A stretch of 64,000 nucleotides of DNA, taken from contig JALONL010000017.1 of assembly GCA_025454955.1 (NCBI GenBank), positions 45,926 to 109,925 of the forward strand, given 5' to 3'. Each line of letters begins with the position of its first letter. Position 1 is the first letter of the stretch. Position numbers and translations under genes: made by a program. The notes below the pieces were generated by a model. The model saw only the letters and a list, made by a program, of their open reading frames with translations, ran no database searches and was not told where the DNA came from. This stretch comes from Bacteroidia bacterium. GTDB lineage: Bacteria; Bacteroidota; Bacteroidia; Palsa-965. This document shows, piece after piece, positions 24,440 to 33,053 of this stretch.

Positions 24440-25396
24440 CTGATTCGGCTGCAAATAAAACCTCACATAATCCTCCACCCCTTCCTCAAGCGTATGAAAA
24501 GGCGTTTGATACCCTGCATTGCGCAGTTTCTGCATATTAGCTTCGGTGAAATACTGATACTTATCGCGGATGTCGGCAGGTGTATCTACAAACGAAATGC
24601 TTTCATGCACCTGCATGGCTGCAAAGGTGCTGCGTGCCAGATCGAGGAACGTGCGTGCTTCGCCGGTGCCGAGGTTGTAAATGCCTGAGGCGGGCATTTT
24701 GGTGAGCAGGAAGTAAATTACATCGGTTACATCTTTTACATAGATGAAATCGCGCAACTGCTCGCCGTCTTTGTAATCGGGGTTGTGAGAGCGGAAGAGT
24801 TTCATGCCGCCGGTGGCTGTAATCTGGCGGAAGGCGTGAAAAATTACCGAAGCCATGCGGCCTTTGTGGTATTCATTGGGGCCATATACGTTGAAAAACT
24901 TGAGTCCGTACCAATGCGGCGGTGTGGTGCCTTGCTGCAAAATCCACTGATCGACTTCGTTTTTTGAATCGCCGTAGGGATTGAGCGGTTTGAGTTGGGG
25001 AATGATTTCGTGGTTGTCGTCGTAGCCGTGTTCGCCCAAACCGTAAGTGGCTGCCGAGGAGGCGTAAATGAGCGGAAGCTGATGCTTTGTGCAAAGCCGC
25101 CAGATGTCTTTGGTATAGTTGATGTTGAGGCGCTCGAAAATGCTGCGGTCAAACTCAGTGGTATCGGTACGTGCACCGATGTGCAGTACGGCTTTTACTT
25201 TGGCCGCATTTTCTGCCAGCCAGTCAATGAATACGTCGCGGTGAATGCGTTCGGCGTATTTCTTGCCTTCGAGATTGCGCGCCTTGCTTTCGTGCGAAAA
25301 ATCATCGACCAGAATTAAATCGTGATGACCTTCTCGGTTGAGGCGACTTACAAGACAACTACCAATAAAGCCGGCGGCTCCGGTTACTACGAGCAT
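24431..25396 (-). CDS. ADP-L-glycero-D-manno-heptose 6-epimerase (RfaD/HldD-like)
   Basis: 321 residues. SDR-fold epimerase with GAAGFIG (NAD-binding turn near residue 7), VLHIGARTDTTEFD, SSAATYG and the catalytic YGDSKNEVD (YxxxK), followed by KFFNVYGPNEYHKGRMASV, which is characteristic of the heptose epimerases that supply lipopolysaccharide inner-core heptose. The gap at position 4-5 of the normal motif is not disturbed and length fits. Other heptose genes are not next to it. The 3' end carries the hairpin and minisatellite described separately. Confidence 0.87.
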   Translation of the reverse strand: MLVVTGAAGFIGSCLVSRLNREGHHDLILVDDFSHESKARNLEGKKYAERIHRDVFIDWLAENAAKVKAVLHIGARTDTTEFDRSIFERLNINYTKDIWRLCTKHQLPLIYASSAATYGLGEHGYDDNHEIIPQLKPLNPYGDSKNEVDQWILQQGTTPPHWYGLKFFNVYGPNEYHKGRMASVIFHAFRQITATGGMKLFRSHNPDYKDGEQLRDFIYVKDVTDVIYFLLTKMPASGIYNLGTGEARTFLDLARSTFAAMQVHESISFVDTPADIRDKYQYFTEANMQKLRNAGYQTPFHTLEEGVEDYVRFYLQPNQTM

Positions 25397-25416
25397 ATTA
25401 TGTTATTTTAGAGGTA

Positions 25417-25424
25417 CAAAGATA
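25417..25424 (-). promoter_or_regulatory. Bacteroidota -7 element of the heptose epimerase gene
   Basis: Minus strand TATCTTTG, 21 nt upstream of the ATG. Confidence 0.6.
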
Positions 25425-25491
25425 GAAATTGTGCGGCGGCTGTTACTTTCCCGCTGCAAAGGGTTTATGTGTAGCAATTAATACCACCTGC

Positions 25492-26211
25492 ATGGGTAGT
25501 CGTATAGCTTTTTATCGCATCCGGAATGGCCATTCGCTGCAACCGCTGCTGACTAAGCATTACCAGAATTTCAGAAACTGGTGGTTAAAAGAAATACATA
25601 TCGAAATTGACCGGACGGATGAAAGCGAAATAAACGCCAATGAATTTATTGAGGCCAATGAATCATTGCCTGATGATTTTTTTACGGGAAATTATCAGGG
25701 CAGCACATATCTTGTCTCGGTTTTCATTGGCGAATATTTAAGCGATTCCGATGCAAATGAGGAATACATCGAACTAACCGGCCCGTTATTAAGCCGATGG
25801 CAATACGCCACGAGCATGAAACTGGTTTGTGATACAGGAAACAAAGATTTTATCCGCCTGTGGAATTTTATTGTATCGGGAAGGCTTCTTAACGGCGAAT
25901 CAAAAACAACTGTTTCTCCTCATGAAGAAGGATTCGGCTATTTAACGCCCGATGAGCAGTTGAGCCTGAAACAATACATAGAAAACACGTTTGGCAACGC
26001 TTCGCAAATGGAGAAAAAATATAATTCCCCGGAACTGTTGCATCACCGGAAAAAACTCGAAATCGTTTCATCGTCTGGCACAAACACACACACCACGCCC
26101 GAACGCTTAACAAACGGACTTGAAGCCGTGTGGCATTTGCTTGCCGGACAAACAAACAGCGATGGAAAATTTGCCGGAGATCTTATCATTCTTGCCGACA
26201 GTGAAATGTAG
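25492..26211 (+). CDS. Hypothetical soluble protein
   Basis: 239 residues from MGSRIAFYRI; the longer frame starts in a Cys-rich stretch that runs antisense to the epimerase promoter. No signal peptide or membrane segment. The protein is acidic in the middle (DRTDESEINANEFIEANESLPDDFF) and has aromatic-rich segments (YQNFRNWWLKEIHIEI). I do not recognise a domain. It is divergent from the epimerase gene and lies 87 nt before the next barrel gene. Confidence 0.6.
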   Translation: MGSRIAFYRIRNGHSLQPLLTKHYQNFRNWWLKEIHIEIDRTDESEINANEFIEANESLPDDFFTGNYQGSTYLVSVFIGEYLSDSDANEEYIELTGPLLSRWQYATSMKLVCDTGNKDFIRLWNFIVSGRLLNGESKTTVSPHEEGFGYLTPDEQLSLKQYIENTFGNASQMEKKYNSPELLHHRKKLEIVSSSGTNTHTTPERLTNGLEAVWHLLAGQTNSDGKFAGDLIILADSEM

Positions 26212-26298
26212 GCTTTTGTGAATTTCACGCTACTGCCTTCACCACCACTTAAAATCATAAATTTTTCCGTTATTTACCCCAACCTTATTCCCCGTAAA

Positions 26299-27039
26299 AT
26301 GATTTACAAAACAACCACACTCGCCGCGTTTTTTCTGATTCAACTGAACGCACAAACAGGGATAGCATATCTCAATCCCAATTTCCAGCAAATCGGCTCA
26401 AAATCATTCGATGCTTTTACCCAAAGCTATTTAGCCGTAAATGCAGGCAACCTTTCCTCGTTCAACACCTCTCAGCCGGGCATTGGATTTACCATTGGCG
26501 GAGGCATTGCCGCATCAAATAGCAGTGCTATACTGGGCGTGGAATACTCGCGTTCAAAAAGCAAAGCGGAGTTTAATTTCAACAACAATGCACGTCGTTA
26601 TTTCAGCCTGCATTCAAACCTGATAGCGTTTAAGTTTATGATACCGCTGGGCGATGTGGAAGAAAACCGTTTCCTGGGCTTAATTGATTTTGGAGCCGGA
26701 ATGGGCCGTGCAGTCATTAAATCAAACTTTGAAGAGGGAAACACACCCATAAATTCGAGTGCGCTCGATGGAAAATATACCGGCTTTCACGGCGAGATTT
26801 CGGGCGGATTATCGCTCATGTACATGTTTGGGCCGGTGGGCATAAAAGCCGGATGCAGCTATAATCTTTCGGCATTTGCCATACGGCTTGATGATAAAGA
26901 TAAAGATGCCGATTTCGACAGCCTTCCGCAGGATTTTGCGGCATACAGCATTAATCCTTCAGTCTATGCAGGCGAAGAAGTGAAAGACGATTTCAGGTAC
27001 CTGAAGTTTGGACTTGGGGTAGTGGTGGTTCTGGATTAG
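26299..27039 (+). CDS. Putative outer-membrane beta-barrel protein
   Basis: 246 residues from MIYKTTTLAA, chosen because it gives a signal peptide ending at LNAQ. Strand-like segments (GIGFTIGGGIAASNSSAILGVEYS, FLGLIDFGAGMGRAVI, GPVGIKAGCSYNLSAFAI) alternate with polar loops and the C-terminus is FGLGVVVVLD. An outer-membrane barrel of the porin-like small family is likely; ligand unknown. Confidence 0.65.
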   Translation: MIYKTTTLAAFFLIQLNAQTGIAYLNPNFQQIGSKSFDAFTQSYLAVNAGNLSSFNTSQPGIGFTIGGGIAASNSSAILGVEYSRSKSKAEFNFNNNARRYFSLHSNLIAFKFMIPLGDVEENRFLGLIDFGAGMGRAVIKSNFEEGNTPINSSALDGKYTGFHGEISGGLSLMYMFGPVGIKAGCSYNLSAFAIRLDDKDKDADFDSLPQDFAAYSINPSVYAGEEVKDDFRYLKFGLGVVVVLD

Positions 27040-27141
27040 TACCGCTGCAACCATTTACAAAGTCTTTGCAGCCATTTATTGATATGCTTGTCTGCTATTT
27101 TTTCAGGAAGTGTAAATTGAAATTCTTAACTCCTCCGGACA

Positions 27142-27951
27142 ATGAAAAGCAAATGTATTTTTTTCGTGCTGATTATGCTGTGCATGGCGCAGCATAATAT
27201 TTTCGCCCAACGATTTGCACTTGATCTCTTTGCCGGAAAAAGTTTTACCAGCCAGAAAACATCGCCGGGGCTGAATTCCTTAAATACATTCGGCGGACGT
27301 ATCCGTTTTATTCCCGACAGTTCACTTCCGCTGGCACTCACCTATCAGTTCGGCACTTCATTTTATCAGATTTACAATGTTCAGTTTGATGAGCAGATGA
27401 CCGATATGGAACGCAGATATTCGGAAATTGGAATTCGGAGTTCGATAAGCCGCCATCTGCTTGGAGTTTGCTTTACCAATGAATTGAGAAAACCGGGAAA
27501 AGCAATTTATCCCTGTTTCAGTGTCATGGTTGGACAGGCATCTTTAAGAACCTATATCTATCTCGATAGAATAACCGAACAGGCAGATAATGCCATGTTC
27601 GGAATTGAATCGGGCACGGTGGAAAACAGGGTAAACAGCAATGAATTATACAAAAGAGGGGTTATGCTGTATTCATTCGGAACCGGCTTACGTGTTTACC
27701 CCGTTCGCTTCTGGAGCGACCCGGAGTATTCACATAAATTTTTATCGGGATTCTCGCTTGTATGTTCGGCCGCTTACACCGGTTCCTGGGATTTGGTACG
27801 GTATGATAACACAGAAGGAAATTATTCGGCAGGTGCCACACCTTCTGATGGGTCTTATGAGGTAATTAGCGGGCAATACAGAGACAGCCAGAAAAGTTTG
27901 GGGAAAATAAATTTACTTGAATTAAATGTGGGTGTGGGGTTCAGCTTTTAA
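27142..27951 (+). CDS. Putative outer-membrane beta-barrel protein
   Basis: 269 residues with a signal peptide (cleavage after HNIFAQ), beta-rich body (RFALDLFAGKSF, TFGGRIRFIPD, GFSLVCSAAYTGSWDLVRY) and the barrel-type end LNVGVGFSF with terminal Phe. No relationship to the preceding barrel is obvious from the residues. Convergent with mqnD. Confidence 0.65.
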   Translation: MKSKCIFFVLIMLCMAQHNIFAQRFALDLFAGKSFTSQKTSPGLNSLNTFGGRIRFIPDSSLPLALTYQFGTSFYQIYNVQFDEQMTDMERRYSEIGIRSSISRHLLGVCFTNELRKPGKAIYPCFSVMVGQASLRTYIYLDRITEQADNAMFGIESGTVENRVNSNELYKRGVMLYSFGTGLRVYPVRFWSDPEYSHKFLSGFSLVCSAAYTGSWDLVRYDNTEGNYSAGATPSDGSYEVISGQYRDSQKSLGKINLLELNVGVGFSF

Positions 27952-27992
27952 GTGTGAAAACGGCAATCAATGAAAGCTGATTTCGTTTATCA

Positions 27993-28850
27993 TCATTCCT
28001 CTTCCACAATTATCGCGTTGCTGTTTTCGGGTACCAGTTTCAGCCGCCTTGCTTCGCCGAAAAGTGTGTTCACTGCCTTTCTTCCCTCCCCGCCCAGATC
28101 AACCGAAAACTCATTCACATATAGGTTAATGTGCTGTTGCATTACAGCCTCGTCCATTTCCTGTGCGTGTGCGCGCACAAAAGGCATACTCGCGTTGCGG
28201 TGTGCGAAAGCATATTCCACACTGCGGCGGAGTACGCGGTTCATTTTCTGTTTCACATCTTCGGGCAGGGTGCTTTTTACCACTATGCCGCCCAGCGGAA
28301 TGGGGGTGCCGGTGGTGCTTTCCCAGTACTCGCCAAGGTCGATGATTTTGCGCAATCCTTTGGCCTGGTAGGTGAAGCGGTTTTCGTGAATGATAAGGCC
28401 CGCATCTACCTCGCCACTGAGCACGGCGGCTTCTATGGCGGAGAAAATCATGGGTACTTTATTAACGGCTTCGGGGAAAGCGAGGCCGAGCAGGAAGTTG
28501 GCCGTGGTGTAAACGCCGGGAATGGCTATGCGCAGTTTGCCGCTGCGTACTTCGTCGGCTGTAATTTCGCGGCGGCTGATGAGCAGCGGGCCGCAGTTTC
28601 GGCCAAGTGCGCTGCCGGCGGGCAATAGCTGGTACTTATCGGTGCAGTGGGCAAAGGCGTGGTAGCTGAGTTTGGTTACGGCGAGTTCGCCCGCAAAAGC
28701 GGCTTTGTTGAGTGCTTCCACATCGGCCATAAACGGCCTGAAAACGAGGCCTTCGGTGTCAACCAGCGGCGCGCGGTTTTCGTGATGCAGCAGGGCATCG
28801 AACATAAAACAATCGTTGGGGCAGGGCGAAAAACCGAGGCTAAGTTCCAT
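27993..28850 (-). CDS. mqnD: 1,4-dihydroxy-6-naphthoate synthase of the futalosine pathway
   Basis: 285 residues. The N-terminal LGFSPCPNDCFMFDALL and the later GPLLISRR, VDAGLIIHENRFTY and LGEYWESTTGTPIPLGGIVV are typical of MqnD, a periplasmic-binding-like fold enzyme that converts cyclic de-hypoxanthine futalosine to 1,4-dihydroxy-6-naphthoate in the alternative menaquinone route. It starts 6 nt after the mqnB stop, so the two are one transcription unit. The other mqn genes are not in this window. Confidence 0.93.
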   Translation of the reverse strand: MELSLGFSPCPNDCFMFDALLHHENRAPLVDTEGLVFRPFMADVEALNKAAFAGELAVTKLSYHAFAHCTDKYQLLPAGSALGRNCGPLLISRREITADEVRSGKLRIAIPGVYTTANFLLGLAFPEAVNKVPMIFSAIEAAVLSGEVDAGLIIHENRFTYQAKGLRKIIDLGEYWESTTGTPIPLGGIVVKSTLPEDVKQKMNRVLRRSVEYAFAHRNASMPFVRAHAQEMDEAVMQQHINLYVNEFSVDLGGEGRKAVNTLFGEARRLKLVPENSNAIIVEEE

Positions 28851-28856
28851 TGTATT

Positions 28857-29537
28857 TTACTGTAAACTTTGAAGCAGTTGCGTAAGTGTATCGTTGAGGT
28901 GGCGTATGGCTAATGCCATGTTCCAGGCTTCGCGGTTGCGGCGTTCTACTTTGTTCGACACGGCGCGTATTTGCACGCAGGGCTGGGCGGCGGTGAGGCA
29001 GGCGTAAAAAAATGCGGCACCTTCCATGCTTTCGGTGTGCGGGTTCCAGCGTGTGCGCACGGCCTCAATGCTGGCGGCATTGCCGTGTACTTTATTTACG
29101 GTAATGCCGTTTACCTGCGGCAACGACTTAAACTGCGGCCACTCGGCAGCCGAAGCAAACAGGCGGCTGCGCTGAAACGGGGCTTCATTTTCGCCAAGCA
29201 GGCTGAGTTCGTGTACGGTGAGGAATTCCTCGCCGTCTTCGGCTCCGAGTTCGGGAAAAAAATCGCTGGTTACATTTACCACCTCGCCCATGCCGGGCAT
29301 ATCGCCAAAACTTCCGCACACACCTGCGTTTATGGCCAGGTCGTAATGCGTGGCGGCCAGTGTGCGGGCTGTCCACACCCCGGTAGCCGTTATGCCCACA
29401 CCGGTAAGCAGCAAGTCAACCTGCAATTGCCCGCTGCGGTATGTTTTGAGGCGGGGATGAATTTCGGCCACAAACTGAAGCGAGGAAATAAGCGGAGCAA
29501 TTTCGAAATAGGTGGCGGCTACCAGCAGAACATGCAT
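28857..29537 (-). CDS. mqnB: Futalosine hydrolase
   Basis: 226 residues from MHVLLVAATYFE, where the nucleosidase homology begins; the longer frame has 25 unrelated residues. MqnB removes the purine base from futalosine in menaquinone biosynthesis. Seen are LTGVGITATGVWTARTL, LAINAGVCGSFG, and SMEGAAFFYAC (the catalytic acidic MEG region near the active site), followed by RAVSNKVERRNREAWNM. First gene of the mqnB-mqnD unit; shares its upstream region with the divergent queD-folE unit. Confidence 0.92.
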   Translation of the reverse strand: MHVLLVAATYFEIAPLISSLQFVAEIHPRLKTYRSGQLQVDLLLTGVGITATGVWTARTLAATHYDLAINAGVCGSFGDMPGMGEVVNVTSDFFPELGAEDGEEFLTVHELSLLGENEAPFQRSRLFASAAEWPQFKSLPQVNGITVNKVHGNAASIEAVRTRWNPHTESMEGAAFFYACLTAAQPCVQIRAVSNKVERRNREAWNMALAIRHLNDTLTQLLQSLQ

Positions 29538-29566
29538 ACGACTTGTTTGTTTATACAACCGGACTG

Positions 29567-29574
29567 CAAAGGTA
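29567..29574 (-). promoter_or_regulatory. Bacteroidota -7 element of mqnB-mqnD
   Basis: Minus strand TACCTTTG, 30 nt upstream of the mqnB ATG. Confidence 0.6.
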
Positions 29575-29596
29575 GTCCAAACAACACCTTTCCACG

Positions 29597-29604
29597 TATA
29601 TTTG
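29597..29604 (+). promoter_or_regulatory. Bacteroidota -7 element of queD-folE
   Basis: TATATTTG, 9 nt upstream of the queD ATG; 22 bp separate it from the divergent mqnB element, so the two promoters are close enough to interfere. Confidence 0.55.
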
Positions 29605-29613
29605 TTCAGCAAT

Positions 29614-30027
29614 ATGGTTTACATCACCCGGCGCGAGCGTTTTACCGCCGCCCACAAACTTTATCGCCCCGAGTGGAGCGACGAGCAAAACAAAGCCGTT
29701 TTTGGCGGCTGCTCCAATCCAAACTGGCACGGCCACAACTATGTGTTGTGGGTTACAGTAAAGGGCAAGGTAAATCCCGAACTGGGCTATGTAATGAACC
29801 TGAAAGACCTGAGCAGCCTGCTCAAAGAAAAGGTCATAGACAAACTCGATCATAAAAACCTGAATCTCGATGTGGACTTCCTGCATGGCGTAATGACCTC
29901 GACCGAAAACGTGGCCGTGGCCATCTGGAACCAAATTGCCGCACCCGTTGCCGCACTGGGCGTTCAGCTTCACAGTGTGAAAATTCAGGAAACAGAAAAT
30001 AATTTTGCCGAATATTTCGGCGAATAA
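29614..30027 (+). CDS. queD: 6-carboxytetrahydropterin synthase / PTPS family
   Basis: 137 residues from MVYITRRERF; the longer frame is antisense to mqnB. FTAAHKL provides the first zinc His, and GCSNPNWHGHNY carries the catalytic Cys and the HGH zinc ligands. DHKNLNLDV and STENVAVAIW follow the family. It converts 7,8-dihydroneopterin triphosphate to 6-carboxy-tetrahydropterin for queuosine, or acts as 6-pyruvoyl-tetrahydropterin synthase; sequence alone does not decide. It precedes folE by 12 nt, the enzyme that makes its substrate. Confidence 0.9.
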   Translation: MVYITRRERFTAAHKLYRPEWSDEQNKAVFGGCSNPNWHGHNYVLWVTVKGKVNPELGYVMNLKDLSSLLKEKVIDKLDHKNLNLDVDFLHGVMTSTENVAVAIWNQIAAPVAALGVQLHSVKIQETENNFAEYFGE

Positions 30028-30039
30028 ATTTGCAGCACT

Positions 30040-30648
30040 ATGGAAGAAGAATTCGGCTACCAGAAAATAGATAAGTACAAGGCAGAAACCATTGACAGTC
30101 TGGCCGGCAAGTACAAGGTAATTCTGAGCGAAATAGGCGAAAACCCCAACCGCGAGGGCCTGCTCAAAACGCCCGAACGTGTGGCCAAAGCCATGCAATA
30201 CCTCACCCACGGCTACGACCTTAACCCGGCCGAAATTCTGCGCTCGGCCATGTTTAAGGAAGAATACAAGCAAATGGTGCTGGTAAAAGACATTGAAGTA
30301 TATTCAATGTGCGAACACCATTTGCTGCCGTTTTTCGGTAAAGCGCATGTGGCCTACATACCCAACGGCTACATTGTGGGACTGAGCAAAATTCCGCGTA
30401 TTGTGGATGCCTTTGCCCGCCGCCTGCAGGTACAGGAACGCCTCACCACCGAAATACGCGACTGCATACACGAAACCCTGCAGCCGCTTGGCGTGGCCGT
30501 GGTAATTGAATGCCAGCACCTGTGCATGCAGATGCGCGGCATACAAAAACAAAACTCGGTAACCACCACCTCGGCCTTTACCGGCGAATTTCTGAACGAA
30601 ACTACCCGCTCGGAATTCATCAGCCTGATTGGGGCAAAACTGCATTAA
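30040..30648 (+). CDS. folE: GTP cyclohydrolase I
   Basis: 202 residues. Opens GTP to dihydroneopterin triphosphate, the first step to folate and to queuosine. [23 protein letters not shown] gives two zinc ligands, [20 protein letters not shown] and [24 protein letters not shown] give the third Cys and the substrate loop. Length matches the FolE1 family. In an operon with queD, which uses the product. Confidence 0.95.
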   Translation: MEEEFGYQKIDKYKAETIDSLAGKYKVILSEIGENPNREGLLKTPERVAKAMQYLTHGYDLNPAEILRSAMFKEEYKQMVLVKDIEVYSMCEHHLLPFFGKAHVAYIPNGYIVGLSKIPRIVDAFARRLQVQERLTTEIRDCIHETLQPLGVAVVIECQHLCMQMRGIQKQNSVTTTSAFTGEFLNETTRSEFISLIGAKLH

Positions 30649-30719
30649 CCGCTCATTAATAATTGTTAATGTGTGACCTTTACAATATTTCAACCGTCAT
30701 ACACGACATAGAAATAGTA

Positions 30720-30727
30720 TAACTTTG
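30720..30727 (+). promoter_or_regulatory. Bacteroidota -7 element of the Bax-inhibitor-1 gene
   Basis: TAACTTTG, 22 nt upstream of the ATG at 30749. Confidence 0.6.
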
Positions 30728-30748
30728 TACTTGTAATTCAATTACACT

Positions 30749-31543
30749 ATGAACAATTACGGAAATCAAAACAACTGGAACCAGAACAACAACTGGAACC
30801 CAAGCAACTGGAACAACAATCAGGGCGGCGCCCACACTGCGCCTTCTGCCGCTGTAACCAGCGTAAAAGCCAAGGCGTTTTTGTCGCAGGTAATGGGCTG
30901 GATGTTTGGAGCATTGCTGCTTACCGCGGCTGTGTCGTGGGGCTTTGCCAATATTCCGGCACTGCAAAACCTTATTTATACCATTGATCCCGCCACGGGC
31001 AGTATTATCGGAATGAAAATTCTGGGCTGGGTGGTGATGTTTTTGCCTTTAGTGCTGGGCATGGTAATGACTTTTGCGTTTGAAAAACTATCGTTTGGTG
31101 TGCTGGTGCTGCTGTTTTGCGGCTATGCCACGGCTATAGGCATGAGTTTGAGCGTAATTGCGCTGGCATACGCCGGTGCGGTTATTGCCAAAGCGTTTCT
31201 CATTACCGCCGGTGTATTTGGCGTAATGGCTTTTGCCGGCTGGGTAACCAAAGCCGATCTTTCGCGTTTGGGTACTATTCTGATGATTGGTTTTATCGGG
31301 GTAGTAATTGCAATGCTTGTGAATGCTTTTATTGGCAGCAGCGGCTTTGCCTTCATCATCGACATTGCCTGTGTGGTAATTTTCACCGGCCTTATTGCCT
31401 ACAAAGTGCAGCAGGTAAAACTTGTAGGCGAGCAGGTAGGCACATCGCAGCCCAAGTTTGCGGTAATTGAGGCTCTGGGGTTGTATATCACATTTATCAA
31501 CCTGTTCCTCACCATCCTCCGTCTGCTTGGCCGCCGCGAGTAA
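30749..31543 (+). CDS. Bax inhibitor-1/YccA family membrane protein
   Basis: 264 residues. The first 25 are Asn/Trp/Gln-rich (NNYGNQNNWNQNN), unlike most family members. Then come seven hydrophobic helices of the BI-1/YccA (TMBIM) family, with AKAFLITAGVFGVMAFAGW and the C-terminal EALGLYITFINLFLTILRLLG. BI-1 proteins form pH-sensitive leak channels or modulate membrane proteases such as FtsH. Single gene with its own promoter and terminator. Confidence 0.88.
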   Translation: MNNYGNQNNWNQNNNWNPSNWNNNQGGAHTAPSAAVTSVKAKAFLSQVMGWMFGALLLTAAVSWGFANIPALQNLIYTIDPATGSIIGMKILGWVVMFLPLVLGMVMTFAFEKLSFGVLVLLFCGYATAIGMSLSVIALAYAGAVIAKAFLITAGVFGVMAFAGWVTKADLSRLGTILMIGFIGVVIAMLVNAFIGSSGFAFIIDIACVVIFTGLIAYKVQQVKLVGEQVGTSQPKFAVIEALGLYITFINLFLTILRLLGRRE

Positions 31544-31575
31544 TCAGGATTAACTCATTCTTTTGAATAAAGCAG

Positions 31576-31605
31576 ATGCCCGTTCGTACAGAGCGGGCAT
31601 TTTGC
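31576..31605 (+). terminator. Terminator after the Bax-inhibitor-1 gene
   Basis: ATGCCCG (31576-31582) pairs with CGGGCAT (31594-31600), followed by TTTTGCTTTTG. Confidence 0.75.
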
Positions 31606-31660
31606 TTTTGCAGGCAGGCAAAATATCTATCTTAGCAGCCTTAACCTTTGAAACCGATTT

Positions 31661-32542
31661 ATGAAAAAAGCATACGTATTTCCCGGCCAGGGCTCGCAGT
31701 TTTCGGGCATGGGTAAAGAGTTGTACGAAAACTCTGAATTAGTGCGCGGCATGATGGACAAGGCCAACGAACTGCTGGGCTTCCGCCTTACTGATATTAT
31801 GTTTGGCGGCACCGACGAGGAGCTGAAGCAAACCAAAGTAACCCAGCCTGCCATTTTCCTTCACTCGGTGGCTCTGGCGGCCACGCTGGGCGAGAACTTT
31901 TCGCCGGATATGGTGGCGGGGCATTCGCTGGGCGAGTTTTCGGCGCTGGTGGCCAACCGGGCACTGGCATTTGAAGATGCACTTTTGCTCGTATCGAAAC
32001 GCGCACTGGCCATGCAGAAAGCCTGTGAGGCCCAGCCCTCGACCATGGCCGCCGTACTTGGCCTCGACGATGCCAAAGTGGAAGAAATATGCGCCTCGGT
32101 AACCCACGATATTGTGGTGGCTGCCAACTACAACTGCCCCGGCCAGCTTGTAATTTCGGGCACGGTAAGCGGTGTAAACACTGCCTGCGAACTTCTTAAA
32201 GCTGCCGGAGCCAAACGCGCACTCGTGCTGCCCGTGGGCGGTGCCTTCCACTCGCCCCTCATGGAACCTGCCCGCGTGGAACTCGAAGCCGCCATTAACG
32301 CCACCGCTTTCAACACACCTGTTTGCCCGGTATATCAAAACGTAAATGCCCTGCCCGTGAGCGATCCTGCCCAGATTAAGGCCAATCTGGTAGCACAGCT
32401 TACCGCACCGGTGCGCTGGACACAATCTGTTCAAAATATGGTAAACGACGGAGCCACACATTTTACCGAAGTGGGCCCGGGCAAAGTACTTCAGGGTTTG
32501 GTGAAGAAAATTGCGCCCGCAGCCGAAACTGCCAGTGCCTAA
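31661..32542 (+). CDS. fabD: Malonyl-CoA:acyl-carrier-protein transacylase
   Basis: 293 residues. Transfers malonyl from CoA to ACP to feed fatty-acid elongation. Marks: FPGQGSQFSGMGK, the nucleophile elbow GHSLGEFSALV (catalytic Ser), the conserved QK-type AMQKACE segment, GAFHSPLM with the catalytic His, and EVGPGKVLQGLVKKI. Length is normal. It stands apart from other fab genes, with about 70 nt to the YegP-like gene downstream. Confidence 0.95.
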   Translation: MKKAYVFPGQGSQFSGMGKELYENSELVRGMMDKANELLGFRLTDIMFGGTDEELKQTKVTQPAIFLHSVALAATLGENFSPDMVAGHSLGEFSALVANRALAFEDALLLVSKRALAMQKACEAQPSTMAAVLGLDDAKVEEICASVTHDIVVAANYNCPGQLVISGTVSGVNTACELLKAAGAKRALVLPVGGAFHSPLMEPARVELEAAINATAFNTPVCPVYQNVNALPVSDPAQIKANLVAQLTAPVRWTQSVQNMVNDGATHFTEVGPGKVLQGLVKKIAPAAETASA

Positions 32543-32623
32543 GCTAAAGATTTATCAACAGAAATATTATCCTGTGTAAAGGTTGCTTACCTTTTGCCCC
32601 ATAACTAATTACACACACGATAA

Positions 32624-32956
32624 ATGGGAAAATTTGTCATCACCAAACGCTCCAACGGCGAGTACCAGTTTAACCTGAAAGCCGGAAACGGACAAACCAT
32701 TCTTACCAGCGAGGGCTATGCCCAGAAAGACGGCTGTTTGAACGGCATTGAGTCGGTAAAGAAAAATGCACCCGACGACAGCCGCTACGACCGCAAGACT
32801 TCGGCAAACGGTAAATCCTACTTTACCCTGAAAGCCGGAAACGGACAGGTAATAGGCATGAGCGAAATGTACGAATCGGATGCCGGCTGCGAAAACGGCA
32901 TTGAGTCGGTAAAAAAGAATGCGCCGGAGGCCGAAACTGAAGATCAGACCGCCTAA
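32624..32956 (+). CDS. YegP-like protein with two DUF1508 repeats
   Basis: 110 residues built from two copies of a short module: FVITKRSNGEYQFNLKAGNGQTIL and YDRKTSANGKSYFTLKAGNGQVIG, each ending in GIESVKKNAP, the standard tandem DUF1508 (YegP) layout. These are small beta-sandwich proteins of unclear role, often stress-associated. It ends in a short acidic tail and is followed by a terminator at 32987-33019. Confidence 0.9.
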   Translation: MGKFVITKRSNGEYQFNLKAGNGQTILTSEGYAQKDGCLNGIESVKKNAPDDSRYDRKTSANGKSYFTLKAGNGQVIGMSEMYESDAGCENGIESVKKNAPEAETEDQTA

Positions 32957-32986
32957 AACGCGTAATTAAACAATAGATGTTTACAG

Positions 32987-33019
32987 AATGCCGTTTCTTG
33001 AAAGAGGAGCGGCATTTTC
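32987..33019 (+). terminator. Terminator after the YegP-like gene
   Basis: AATGCCG (32987-32993) pairs with CGGCATT (33010-33016), followed by TTTTC. Confidence 0.7.
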
Positions 33020-33024
33020 TGTTG

Positions 33025-33032
33025 TACTTTTG
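33025..33032 (+). promoter_or_regulatory. Bacteroidota -7 element of the barrel gene at 33054
   Basis: TACTTTTG, 21 nt upstream of the ATG, directly after the terminator of the previous gene. Confidence 0.55.
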
Positions 33033-33053
33033 GGTAAACACACAGGCAAAGAC

